Positions 1-6,530 of a DNA stretch of 8,809 nt are shown here, one piece after another. Position numbers and translations under genes: made by a program. Each line of letters begins with the position of its first letter. Position 1 is the stretch's first letter. The notes under the pieces are model-generated. The model worked only from the letters and a program-made list of their open reading frames with translations, was not told where the DNA came from and did no database searches. This DNA is from an uncultured Chloroflexota bacterium (GTDB taxonomy: Bacteria; Chloroflexota; Anaerolineae; Aggregatilineales; Phototrophicaceae): assembly GCA_937864975.1 (NCBI GenBank), contig CALMDI010000605.1:1-8809 (forward strand), given 5' to 3'.

Positions 1-1539
1 TGCCAGCGCGAGAAGCTGCCGCTGCCCCTGCGACAGATTCGCGCCGCCCGGCAGCAGCATGTAATCGTAATCGTCCGGCAGGCGCTCGATAAACTTCGCA
101 GCGGCGGCGGTTTGTGCCGCTTCGATCATCTGCTCGCGCGTCACGCTTTTGTCGAACAGGCGCAGGTTATCGGCAATCGTCCCGTTGAAGCAGTACGGAT
201 TCTGCGGCACGACCGAGACGCGCTGCCGGAGTTCTTCCAGCGACAGGTCGCGCACGTCCACGCCGTCGATGAGCACGCGCCCCTGCTGCACGTCATAGAA
301 GCGCGCCAGCAAGCCCGCCAGCGAGGTTTTGCCCGCGCCGGTCGCGCCGACAATGGCAACCCGCTGCCCCGGCTCGATGTGAATGGTCACGTCGCGCAAC
401 ACCGGGTGCCCTTCTTCATACCCGAAGGTGACGCGGTCGAACGTCACGGCATGGCGGAAATCGGCGACGGTCTTCGGCTCAGGCGGCTCGACAATTTCGG
501 GTTGCACGTGAAGCATCCGCGCGATGCGCTCGCCCGCGGAAAGCGCTGTTTGAATTTGCGCCACCTGCTCCGAAAGCTGAAGGATAGGCTCGAAGCTGCG
601 CCGCGTATATTCGACGAAGGAGATCAACATACCGATGGTCGCCCAGCCCGCCAGCACGCCCTGCCCCCCGCCGTACAGGACAATCGCCAGCCCCGCCGAC
701 GTCAGCAGTTGCAGAATCGATGCGTACAGCGTGTAGTAATCTCGAATACGCATGTGGACATCGCGATAGTGCCGGTTGATCGCTTCAAAGTCCTGGCGGC
801 TCATCTGCTGCCTCAGGAAAAGCTGGACGACCAGCATCCCGCCGAACTGCTCGTTGATGAACGCCAGGTATTCCGCCACGACCCGGTGGAAGCGGTTCGA
901 CGCAATCCGAATCTTGCCGCGAAAGTAAACGGTCGAGAGAATCATGATCGGCATCACCGTCAAGCCAAGCAGCGCCAGCCGCCAGTTAATCAGGAACATG
1001 ACGACGACGATTCCGATCAGCGTGATCATATTGCTGGCGACCATGACGATGCTCGTCGAGAGCAGTTCCGTCAGCGCGTCGATGTCGTTCGAGAGGCGCG
1101 CGACAATCTGCCCGACCGGCGTCTTGTTGAAGAAGCGCATATCCTGCTGAACGATGTGCTCGAACAGGGTCTGACGCAGGTTGACCAGCGTGTTCTGCCC
1201 GACGGTTTGCAGCAGGTAGGTATGCGCGAAGCGCAGCCCGAACAGGACGAGAATCGACAGAAAATAGGCGGCGCCGTAGGGAATTAAACCTTCGATATTG
1301 CCGTCGCGAATCGGTCCATCGACCGCGCGCTGAACGAGATACGGCAGCAGCAGCGAAAAACCCGTCACGCCGACCAATAACACGAAGACGACGAGAATCT
1401 GCTTCCAGTACGGTTTGAGAAACTGCCCCAACATGCCGATCAGGAAGCGGTCGGTGACGACCCCTTCCCATACGTCTTCGGTGCCGGGTCGGTGGTCGAT
1501 GTCTGCCTCGACTGCCTGTTTCTGCTGTCGCCTAGTCAT
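1..1539 (-). CDS. ABC exporter half-transporter, TM288/LmrD-type subunit (3' end outside window)
   Basis: Half-size ABC exporter subunit: an N-terminal membrane domain (roughly residues 40-335, first helix about 47-68) fused to a nucleotide-binding domain from about residue 365. Visible motifs are an A-loop Tyr374 (FGYEE), Walker A GATGAGKT at 398-405, Q-loop Gln446 (VVPQNPY) and a signature LSQGQRQLL starting at residue 502. The window ends just after the signature, so 513 codons are seen of an expected ~600, and Walker B, D-loop and H-loop are missing. The ATG (1537-1539) overlaps the end of the upstream ABC gene by 8 bp and has GAGGA five bases upstream, so the two are translationally coupled. 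The LSQGQ signature is typical, from memory, of TM288/LmrD-like subunits of heterodimeric exporters. The likely role is ATP-driven export of lipids or hydrophobic compounds with its partner. The substrate cannot be read from sequence. Confidence 0.93.
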   Translation of the reverse strand, partial: MTRRQQKQAVEADIDHRPGTEDVWEGVVTDRFLIGMLGQFLKPYWKQILVVFVLLVGVTGFSLLLPYLVQRAVDGPIRDGNIEGLIPYGAAYFLSILVLFGLRFAHTYLLQTVGQNTLVNLRQTLFEHIVQQDMRFFNKTPVGQIVARLSNDIDALTELLSTSIVMVASNMITLIGIVVVMFLINWRLALLGLTVMPIMILSTVYFRGKIRIASNRFHRVVAEYLAFINEQFGGMLVVQLFLRQQMSRQDFEAINRHYRDVHMRIRDYYTLYASILQLLTSAGLAIVLYGGGQGVLAGWATIGMLISFVEYTRRSFEPILQLSEQVAQIQTALSAGERIARMLHVQPEIVEPPEPKTVADFRHAVTFDRVTFGYEEGHPVLRDVTIHIEPGQRVAIVGATGAGKTSLAGLLARFYDVQQGRVLIDGVDVRDLSLEELRQRVSVVPQNPYCFNGTIADNLRLFDKSVTREQMIEAAQTAAAAKFIERLPDDYDYMLLPGGANLSQGQRQLLALA

Positions 1540-3295
1540 CCGTTTCCTCGCCGCTCAGCTCGCGCTCGACCATACGCGCGTACAACTCGTTCGCCTCGAT
1601 GAGGGCTTCGTGCGTCCCCTGTTCCACGATCCGCCCATCGTCCATCACCACGATAAAGTCGGCATCCTTGACGGTCGCAATGCGGTGAGCAATGATGAGG
1701 CTGGTGCGCGTGTGCAGCACCTGCCGCAAATCGGACAGAATTTCGGCAGCCGTGTGCGTATCTACGCTCGAAAGCGCGTCGTCCAGAACCAGAATTGCCG
1801 GGTCGCGAACGACCGCGCGCGCGATGGCAACGCGCTGTTTCTGCCCGCCGGAAAGCATGACGCCTTTCTCGCCCACCAGCGTATCCAGCCCGCGCGGAAG
1901 CTGCGGCAGATCGTTGGAGACGCGCGCAATGTGGAGCGCGCGGTTGAGCGCTTCTTCGGTCACATTGGTGCTGCCCATGCGTACGTTCTGGTGCAGCGGT
2001 TGGCTGAACAGGAAGGTCGACTGCGGTACGTAGGCAATCGCCTGTCGCAGGTCTTCCAGATCAATCTCGCGCACGTCGATCCCGTCGATGAGAACGCGCC
2101 CGCTGTCGGGGTCGAGCACGCGCGCCAGCAGGTTCACCAGCATCGTCTTGCCCGAACCCGTCGGACCGACGAACGCGACCACCGAACCGGACGGAATTTT
2201 CAGCGAGACGTCCTGCAAAACCCAGGCGTCGTCCATCTGCACGCTGACGTTCTGGAACTCGATGTCGCCGCGCGGGTTGAGCAGGTGGCGCGCGTGCGGC
2301 TCGGTACGAATTTCCGGCGCTTGCAGCAGCGGGGTGAGACGAGCGAGCGCGCCGCGCGTTTGCTGCCAGCGCTGGTAAATCGTGCCGATTTGCAGCAGCA
2401 CGGTGCTAATCATCGCAAGGTAAATCAGGAACTGGGTGAAGTTGCCGAGCGTAAGCTCGCCGCGCAGGGTCAGTATCCCACCGAACAGCACGACGATACC
2501 CGTCGTGAGTTCCGCGATCATGTTCGGCAGCATCCCCACCGGCTCATTGCGCCGCTTGAAGAACAGCCAGCGCCGTTTATATTCGCGGTTTTCCTCCGCG
2601 AACTTGTCCGCGACGCCTGCCTCGCGCCCGAACGTCTTGATCGTCTGGATGCCGCTGACCGAGTCCTGCACCAGCGCCGAGAGCGTGCCCGCCTGCTCCT
2701 GCACCTGCTCGAACACCGGCGCGAGAATCAAGCCTGCCCGCATTTGCAGGCTGGTGGAAATCGTCAGGATGACAAACACGGTCAGCGTCAGAGGTAGATT
2801 GATCGTGGAAAGCAAAATAAACGTCACGATCAGCATCGTGAACGCGCTGCCCGCGCGCACGAACGCCAGCGTCAGCAAGCGCCAGATCATGTCGACGTCG
2901 GTATACATGCGGGAGATCAGGTCCCCGGTCGCGAAGCGCTGGAAAAATCCCTGATCGAGGGTTAGCAGGTTATCGAACAGCGCGCCTCGAATGTCGTAGT
3001 TGACGGCATAGGCAACCAGACCGCTAAAGATGCGCTGCCCGTAAAACGCGGCGACCGTCACCAGCGCCAGCAGCAGGATCAAACCCACATCCTGCGCGAT
3101 CACGTCCGGGCGCGCGCCCTGCCGCACATGGTCGATCACCACGCCGACGAGGTACGGCTCGAACGATGCCGATAGACCGCCCACGACGCCGCTCAACAGC
3201 GAGGCAAGCGCCGCCCCGCGATGATGCGCGACGAACCCGCCGACCCAACGCATATCCGCGCGCGGCTGATCCGCTTGCACTGCCTGACTTGCCAC
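1532..3295 (-). CDS. ABC exporter half-transporter, TM287/BmrC-type subunit with degenerate Walker B
   Basis: Complete ABC exporter subunit of 587 aa from the chosen GTG, about normal length. The six-helix membrane domain covers roughly the first 310 residues and is followed by the nucleotide-binding domain. Motifs: Walker A GPTGSGKT at 377-384, Q-loop Gln425, LSGGQ at 481-485, Walker B VLDD with Asp506 where the catalytic Glu normally sits, SSVD D-loop and H-loop His537 (IIAHR). The A-loop region near 353-354 (VSVQMDD) lacks the usual aromatic residue. This is the degenerate-site subunit of a heterodimeric exporter, and its canonical LSGGQ would complete the active site of the downstream subunit. 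I chose GTG at 3293-3295 because AGAGGGG lies 8 bases upstream. TTG at 3319 is possible but lacks a good site, and ATG at 3253 has none. It is first gene of an at least two-gene operon. Confidence 0.92.
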   Translation of the reverse strand: MASQAVQADQPRADMRWVGGFVAHHRGAALASLLSGVVGGLSASFEPYLVGVVIDHVRQGARPDVIAQDVGLILLLALVTVAAFYGQRIFSGLVAYAVNYDIRGALFDNLLTLDQGFFQRFATGDLISRMYTDVDMIWRLLTLAFVRAGSAFTMLIVTFILLSTINLPLTLTVFVILTISTSLQMRAGLILAPVFEQVQEQAGTLSALVQDSVSGIQTIKTFGREAGVADKFAEENREYKRRWLFFKRRNEPVGMLPNMIAELTTGIVVLFGGILTLRGELTLGNFTQFLIYLAMISTVLLQIGTIYQRWQQTRGALARLTPLLQAPEIRTEPHARHLLNPRGDIEFQNVSVQMDDAWVLQDVSLKIPSGSVVAFVGPTGSGKTMLVNLLARVLDPDSGRVLIDGIDVREIDLEDLRQAIAYVPQSTFLFSQPLHQNVRMGSTNVTEEALNRALHIARVSNDLPQLPRGLDTLVGEKGVMLSGGQKQRVAIARAVVRDPAILVLDDALSSVDTHTAAEILSDLRQVLHTRTSLIIAHRIATVKDADFIVVMDDGRIVEQGTHEALIEANELYARMVERELSGEETDD

Positions 3296-3328
3296 CAAAG
3301 GAGCCCCTCTGACCCACAACAGGGGTGT

Positions 3329-3337
3329 ATCTTAACA
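3329..3337 (-). promoter_or_regulatory. Candidate extended -10 promoter for the ABC operon
   Basis: On the minus strand this reads TGTTAAGAT: the TGn extension followed by TAAGAT, which matches four of six bases of TATAAT. No good -35 stands 16-18 bases upstream, as tolerated for extended -10 promoters. A start near 3322 would give a leader of about 27 nt to the GTG at 3295 and would make the TTG at 3319 an unlikely start. Motif match only. Confidence 0.3.
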
Positions 3338-3369
3338 AATGGTACTCGATCTCTGTAGTGCCAATATTT

Positions 3370-3387
3370 CAATCGGTCATACGATTG
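3370..3387. promoter_or_regulatory. Operator-like palindrome CAATCG-N6-CGATTG
   Basis: Perfect 6-bp inverted repeat arms with a 6-bp spacer, giving an 18-bp dyad with half-site centres 12 bp apart. It lies in the divergent intergenic region upstream of the ABC extended -10 candidate, and overlaps the next palindrome by two bases. The size suits a dimeric helix-turn-helix regulator, but no regulator gene is seen in the window. Function is inferred from position and symmetry. Confidence 0.35.
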
Positions 3388-3398
3388 GACTGAGTCCA
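3386..3398. promoter_or_regulatory. Operator-like palindrome TGGACT-G-AGTCCA
   Basis: A perfect 6-bp inverted repeat around one central base, about 30 bp upstream of the CATAAT on the SDR side. It could be a second operator, or a small hairpin if transcribed. It shares bases 3386-3387 with the CAATCG palindrome, so two proteins could not easily occupy both at once. Confidence 0.3.
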
Positions 3399-3478
3399 TC
3401 CGTGGCGCGCGGCTGTACGCGGGTGCATAATCGCCCGCAATTCCTACCTATGCATGATACGAGATGAGGAGTTTGGGA

Positions 3479-4267
3479 ATGGACCTGGGCTTGGATGGAA
3501 AGGTCGCGCTGGTCGCCGCCGCCAGCAAGGGACTCGGTTTCGGGGTGGCGCAGGCGCTGGCGCGGGACGGCGCAAAGGTGTCGATGTGCAGCCGCGATCA
3601 GGCGGCGATTGACCGGGCGGCGCAGCAGCTTCGCGACGAGACTGGCGCGTCTATTTTGAGCTTTGCCTGCGACGTGCGCGATCCGGCGTCGATTCAGACG
3701 TGGATCGACCAGACCGCGGCAGCATGGGGCGTCATCGACGCGCTGCTCGTCAACGCGGGCGGACCGCCGAGCGCGCCGTTCAAGGACATCACCGACGAGA
3801 TGTGGACGGCGGCGTTTGAGCTAACCCTGATGAGCAGCGTCCGCATGGTTCGCGCCGTGCTGCCCCACATGACCAATGGCGGCGCTATCCTCACCGTCAC
3901 GTCCTCATCGATCCGCGAGCCGATTGAGCATCTTGGACTCTCGACCATCATGCGGTCGGGTGTCGCCGCGCTCGTCAAGACGCTGGCGGACGAGCTTGCC
4001 GCAGACGGTATCCGCGTCAACAACCTGATTCCGGGACGCATCGACACCGAGCGCGTGGCGCAGCTTGATCACCACGCGGCGCAGCGGCAGAACCTATCCG
4101 TGGAGGAAGTGCGCGGGCGCTCGATTCAGAAGATTCCGCTTAAGCGGCTGGGAACGGCGGAAGAATTCGGCGCGGCAGCCGCCTTCCTGCTCTCGCCTGC
4201 CGCGTCGTACATCACCGGATCGACGCTGCGCGTGGACGGCGGCGCGATGCGCTCGATTGCGGGCTAA
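3479..4267 (+). CDS. SDR-fold protein (FabG-like) lacking the canonical catalytic tetrad
   Basis: 262-aa single-domain Rossmann protein of the short-chain dehydrogenase/reductase superfamily, normal in length. Features seen: N-terminal beta strand and AAASKGLG (13-20) where TGxxxGxG is usual; Asp65-Val66 (CDV) for the adenine pocket; VNAGG (91-95) for NNAG; the Ser run at 141-144; and a C-terminal ITGSTLRVDGG typical of FabG-like members. Aligned on the SDR core, Ser142 is kept, but the catalytic Tyr is Ser155, the Lys is Arg159 and the tetrad Asn is about Thr116. From memory this resembles the BKR-like/SDR-like subgroup described as not matching the NAD motif or tetrad, so ordinary ketoreductase activity should not be assumed. 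ATG 3479 is chosen over ATG 3464 because GAGGAG stands 7 bases upstream of it. It is transcribed alone, convergent with the next gene. Confidence 0.9.
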   Translation: MDLGLDGKVALVAAASKGLGFGVAQALARDGAKVSMCSRDQAAIDRAAQQLRDETGASILSFACDVRDPASIQTWIDQTAAAWGVIDALLVNAGGPPSAPFKDITDEMWTAAFELTLMSSVRMVRAVLPHMTNGGAILTVTSSSIREPIEHLGLSTIMRSGVAALVKTLADELAADGIRVNNLIPGRIDTERVAQLDHHAAQRQNLSVEEVRGRSIQKIPLKRLGTAEEFGAAAAFLLSPAASYITGSTLRVDGGAMRSIAG

Positions 4268-4279
4268 TCCGGTTTAGCC
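4262..4279. terminator. Short shared hairpin between convergent stop codons
   Basis: GGCTAA and TTAGCC form 6-bp perfect arms around a 6-base loop. Each arm contains the stop codon of one of the two convergent genes. Position favours a weak bidirectional terminator, but neither strand has a T-run after the stem, so it is not a classical intrinsic terminator. Confidence 0.25.
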
Positions 4280-4969
4280 GCGCTTGGCTTTATCCTTCAT
4301 GCCGATCTCGTCCAGATCGATCAGTTCGCCGTCGGCGGTCAGGCGCATGGCGCGGTCATCCGCGTCATCCCAGAAGCGGTCTCGTGTGGTGTCCGGGCGC
4401 GGCATCTCTCCAAGTAAGGCGCGGAGCCTTGCGTCGCGCCGCTGTCGCCGCCATCGATTCAAGGCGTAGGCAGGCACAAGCATGAACACCGCAATCGTGG
4501 GAACGAGCGTCCAGGAGACGACTCCTTGCAGCGCCCAGAACACCCAGGTTGCCGCATTGACACCCGCGTATGTCAGCAGTACCGCAGCCACACCCGCGCG
4601 TTGCTGAATGTCGTCGTCGAGCAGCGTTTGAATACGGAAGTGGAAGCGTGGATTGTCCAGCAACGCCGTGTCATCGCGCTTGATACGCTCCGCCAGTTCC
4701 GCATTGATCACTCGTTCGCGGGACTTCGCAAACGCACCGGAACGCCGATATGCCCAGACACTCTGCGCGAGAAGCACAAAGCTCCACACCGTCATAAACG
4801 ACGCAAAGTTCCTCATCTGAAGAACGGACTGACGGCTGGCGTACATAAAATAGCTGGCGAGGACAAAAAGAACGATGTGAAATACCAAAATCATACCGGA
4901 ATTGAGATGCCGCTCGACGCGGCGGCGAATCGCCGTGTATTCGTGGAATGGGGAATAGCGCTCGCTCAT
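4274..4969 (-). CDS. Unrecognised four-helix membrane protein, tandem 2TM-like
   Basis: 231-aa protein, family not recognised by name. It has four hydrophobic helices in two pairs, at about 25-43 and 55-74, then about 127-147 and 152-171. Each pair follows a charged stretch (RRRVERH at 15-21; DDDIQQR at 118-124) and ends in basic residues (YRRS; NRWRRQRR), so both halves resemble the 2TM-type unit (compare Pfam 2TM) and suggest an internal duplication. The central loop (about 76-117) and the C-terminal 55 residues are hydrophilic and charged, probably cytoplasmic by the positive-inside rule. No enzyme motif or signal peptide is visible. ATG 4969 has GGAAG four bases upstream. A separate promoter candidate precedes it, so it need not depend on the nrnA operon. 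It could be a small membrane scaffold or sensor part, but that is a guess. Confidence 0.8.
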   Translation of the reverse strand: MSERYSPFHEYTAIRRRVERHLNSGMILVFHIVLFVLASYFMYASRQSVLQMRNFASFMTVWSFVLLAQSVWAYRRSGAFAKSRERVINAELAERIKRDDTALLDNPRFHFRIQTLLDDDIQQRAGVAAVLLTYAGVNAATWVFWALQGVVSWTLVPTIAVFMLVPAYALNRWRRQRRDARLRALLGEMPRPDTTRDRFWDDADDRAMRLTADGELIDLDEIGMKDKAKRG

Positions 4970-4989
4970 ACCACTTCCGTAAGCTCATG

Positions 4990-5032
4990 AGACGTTGGAG
5001 ATAATACGCAGCGAAGGCAACAGACGTTGCAG
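4990..5032. repeat. Direct repeat AGACGTTGnAG flanking the candidate -10
   Basis: Two 11-bp copies at 4990-5000 and 5022-5032 differ at one position (G or C). They are 32 bp apart, about three helical turns, on either side of the ATAATA at 5001-5006. The right copy would cover the -35 region of the membrane protein promoter. This could be a paired regulator site, or chance. Confidence 0.25.
5001..5006 (-). promoter_or_regulatory. Candidate -10 for the membrane protein gene
   Basis: Minus strand reads TATTAT, matching five of six bases of TATAAT, in the 94-bp gap after nrnA. A start near 4994 would give a leader of about 25 nt. No strong -35 is found 16-19 bases upstream, hence the low confidence. 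Confidence 0.3.
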
Positions 5033-5042
5033 ACTGGACACA

Positions 5043-5073
5043 GATTGCCCGCTCGACTCCGTTTTAGGCAATC
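5043..5073 (-). terminator. Inverted repeat across the nrnA stop codon
   Basis: GATTGCC and GGCAATC give 7-bp perfect arms with a 17-base loop holding the nrnA TAA. The stem would form at the very end of the operon transcript, so it may help 3'-end formation or protection. It lacks a following U-run and the loop is long, so intrinsic termination is doubtful. Confidence 0.25.
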
Positions 5074-6053
5074 ACCAGCGCGCCCTCTTTGGCAGCTTGC
5101 TGAAGCATGGGCATGACGCGCTCTCTGGCTGCTTCCAGCGGACCGGGGATAGTCGCGCCGGACGCCTGCTTGTGCCCACCGCCGCCCAGGCTGAACGCTG
5201 TCTGCGCCACGTCGAACCCCGGCTTGCTCCGCAGGCTGATCTCGACGCTGCCGTTCGCGAGTTCCTTATAGACGACCGCGATCATCGCCTGGTTCGCTTG
5301 CAGTAGAATGCTCACCAAGCCGCCGTCGGTCGCGTCCGCGATGCCGGCGCGTTTTAAATCCTGCTGCGTCACCGCCGCGGAAACCACCGTTCCCGTCAGT
5401 TCGACCGACTGCATGGCGTACTTCCAGAGTTCAAGCGTGCTGTAGGGCATACTGTCCAGGACGCGCAGCGTGATCTCGGTTAGCGACGCCCCCGCCTCCA
5501 TCAGTCGCTGCGCCTCGCCAAGCGTCGACGCGCGAACGTTGCTCGTGCGGAAGCCGCGCGTGTCGGTGACCAACCCGGTCAGCAGCGGCACGGCGACCGG
5601 ATACGTGATCGGCTGATTCATATCGCGCAGCCACGCCATCAATATTTCCGTGGTCGCCACCGCTTCCGGTACGACGAGGAAAATGTCGCCAAACAGGATG
5701 TTCGTCGGGTGATGATCGACGTTGATGACGACCTTGCTGTGCTTGCGCCCGTAGATGCCGCACTGCCCGGTACGAACTTCGTCGCTGGCATCCAGCGACA
5801 CCATCACGTCCCACTCACCCTTCATCACGGCTTGTAAAACTGTCTGCGAGCCGGGTAGAAACTGCATGAACGACGGTACGCCGCCGTCCACCGCCGCATC
5901 GACCGTTTTACCGCGCTCCCGCAGGGCGTTGGTCAATCCGAGCAGCGAGCCGATGGCATCGCCGTCGGGGTCGATGTGCGTCACGAGCAGAATCCGTTCC
6001 GCCGCGTCGATGACGCGCGTTGCCTCTGCCCACTGGGGGTCAGGAATCGTCAT
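5064..6053 (-). CDS. nrnA: Bifunctional oligoribonuclease / pAp phosphatase (DHH-DHHA1)
   Basis: 329-aa DHH-family phosphoesterase, full length for NrnA. It would degrade 2-5 nt nano-RNAs to mononucleotides and, in characterised relatives, dephosphorylate 3'-phosphoadenosine 5'-phosphate, using Mn2+ in the cytoplasm. Metal-site motifs in order: THIDPDGDAIGS (25-36), Asp88 (SLDASD), Asp113-His114-His115 (VDHHPTN), Asp164 (TDTRGFR). The DHHA1 substrate-binding loop GGGGHKQASG is at 290-299. ATG 6051-6053 is chosen because it overlaps the rbfA end by 14 bp and begins just ahead of the family core; GAGG lies upstream at a longish 12 bases. An in-frame TTG at 6086 would add 11 residues encoded within rbfA and has no ribosome site. 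Location right after rbfA is common in Actinobacteria, Firmicutes and Chloroflexota. The DHH family also includes RecJ and GdpP, but no PAS/GGDEF or RecJ domains are present. Confidence 0.9.
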   Translation of the reverse strand: MTIPDPQWAEATRVIDAAERILLVTHIDPDGDAIGSLLGLTNALRERGKTVDAAVDGGVPSFMQFLPGSQTVLQAVMKGEWDVMVSLDASDEVRTGQCGIYGRKHSKVVINVDHHPTNILFGDIFLVVPEAVATTEILMAWLRDMNQPITYPVAVPLLTGLVTDTRGFRTSNVRASTLGEAQRLMEAGASLTEITLRVLDSMPYSTLELWKYAMQSVELTGTVVSAAVTQQDLKRAGIADATDGGLVSILLQANQAMIAVVYKELANGSVEISLRSKPGFDVAQTAFSLGGGGHKQASGATIPGPLEAARERVMPMLQQAAKEGALVIA

Positions 6054-6414
6054 CGCCGTCGTTGACCTCTTCAGGGGGAATTTCAATTTCGGAGAGGAGA
6101 CGGTTTATACGCTCCACCTGTTCCAGCCGTTCATCCCAGCGAAAGACCAGTTCAGGCGTCTTGCGGAGGCGCACGCGGCTGCCGACCTCGCGGCGCAGGA
6201 ACCCTCTCGCCCGTTCCAGCCCCGCCATCACTTCATCCTGGCGTGTCTCGTCGCCCAGCGCATTCACGTACACTTTCGCATACTGAAGCTCCGGGTCGAC
6301 TTCGACTTCGGTGATCGTGATGCCATGCAGGCGGGGGTCTGCCACTTCACGCAGAAGCAGCTCGCTGAGAATCGTGCGAATGCGCCCCGCGACGCGATCC
6401 TGTTTTATGCTCAT
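6040..6414 (-). CDS. rbfA: 30S ribosome-binding factor A
   Basis: 124-aa RbfA, normal length. It binds the immature 30S subunit near the 5' end of 16S rRNA helix 1, and helps late maturation and cold adaptation. The sequence runs from the family start (MSIKQDRVAGRIRTILSELL) through DPRL (27-30) and the strand ITITEVEVDPELQYAKVYV (about 33-51) to the KH-type segment RARGFLRREVG and the LRKTPELVFRWDE stretch, then an acidic tail ending GDDDS. ATG 6412-6414 has AAGGGAG nine bases upstream. The frame stays open further upstream into infB, but that part is Arg/Pro-rich and unlike RbfA. It follows infB after a 116-bp structured spacer and overlaps nrnA by 14 bp. Confidence 0.95.
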   Translation of the reverse strand: MSIKQDRVAGRIRTILSELLLREVADPRLHGITITEVEVDPELQYAKVYVNALGDETRQDEVMAGLERARGFLRREVGSRVRLRKTPELVFRWDERLEQVERINRLLSEIEIPPEEVNDGDDDS

Positions 6415-6453
6415 GCTGTGCGGCTCCCTTCCAGCAACCAGAGTAAGCAGAGA

Positions 6454-6508
6454 CCGGAGCGGCGCTGTCGGTCGTGGTACGTGTCGTACCGACCGCAGCG
6501 CGCTCCGG
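6454..6508 (-). ncRNA. Long hairpin in the infB-rbfA spacer (cis RNA element)
   Basis: On the minus-strand transcript, the 24 nt from 6508 to 6485 pair with 6481-6454 across a 3-base loop (6484-6482). The pairing gives 24 base pairs with three small bulges in the second arm only (2, 1 and 1 nt, at 6475-6476, 6468 and 6462). The stem is GC-rich and starts 22 nt after the infB stop. No U-run follows, so it is not a standard terminator. Its length suits an RNase III site, a 3'-end stabiliser for infB mRNA, or a partial attenuator ahead of rbfA. Pairing is read from sequence. Function is inferred. Confidence 0.55.
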
Positions 6509-6530
6509 GGGTTGTTAGAAGTTGAACGGG

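Larger units (their letters stand above)
3296..3478. promoter_or_regulatory. Divergent promoter region between the ABC operon and the SDR gene
   Basis: This 183-bp gap separates two divergent genes, so it must hold both start regions. It is visibly more AT-rich than its surroundings between about 3325 and 3390. On the plus side the best -10-like match is CATAAT at 3426-3431, with no convincing -35. It would give a leader of about 40 nt to the SDR ATG. The SDR ribosome site GAGGAG (3466-3471) lies 7 bases before ATG 3479. Two overlapping palindromes sit near the centre and are listed separately. Confidence 0.5.

Noticed and set aside
1415..2797. 460-codon plus-strand open frame opposite the ABC gene, and a similar one at 112-1287
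   Set aside because: Both are antisense shadows of conserved ABC transporter sequence, with Arg/His/Gln-rich translations and no family features.
3296..3319. TTG start (3319) for the first ABC gene
   Set aside because: It lacks a ribosome site and would sit almost at the predicted transcription start. GTG 3295 has AGAGGGG 8 bases upstream. Not fully excluded.
3304..3325. Small hairpin CCCCT/AGGGG that could hide the ABC ribosome site
   Set aside because: Only 5 bp with a 12-base loop, and the second arm lies at or beyond the likely transcription start.
6454..6508. Reading the infB-rbfA hairpin as a classical intrinsic terminator
   Set aside because: No U-run follows on the minus strand, and rbfA and nrnA downstream have no obvious promoter of their own in the gap.
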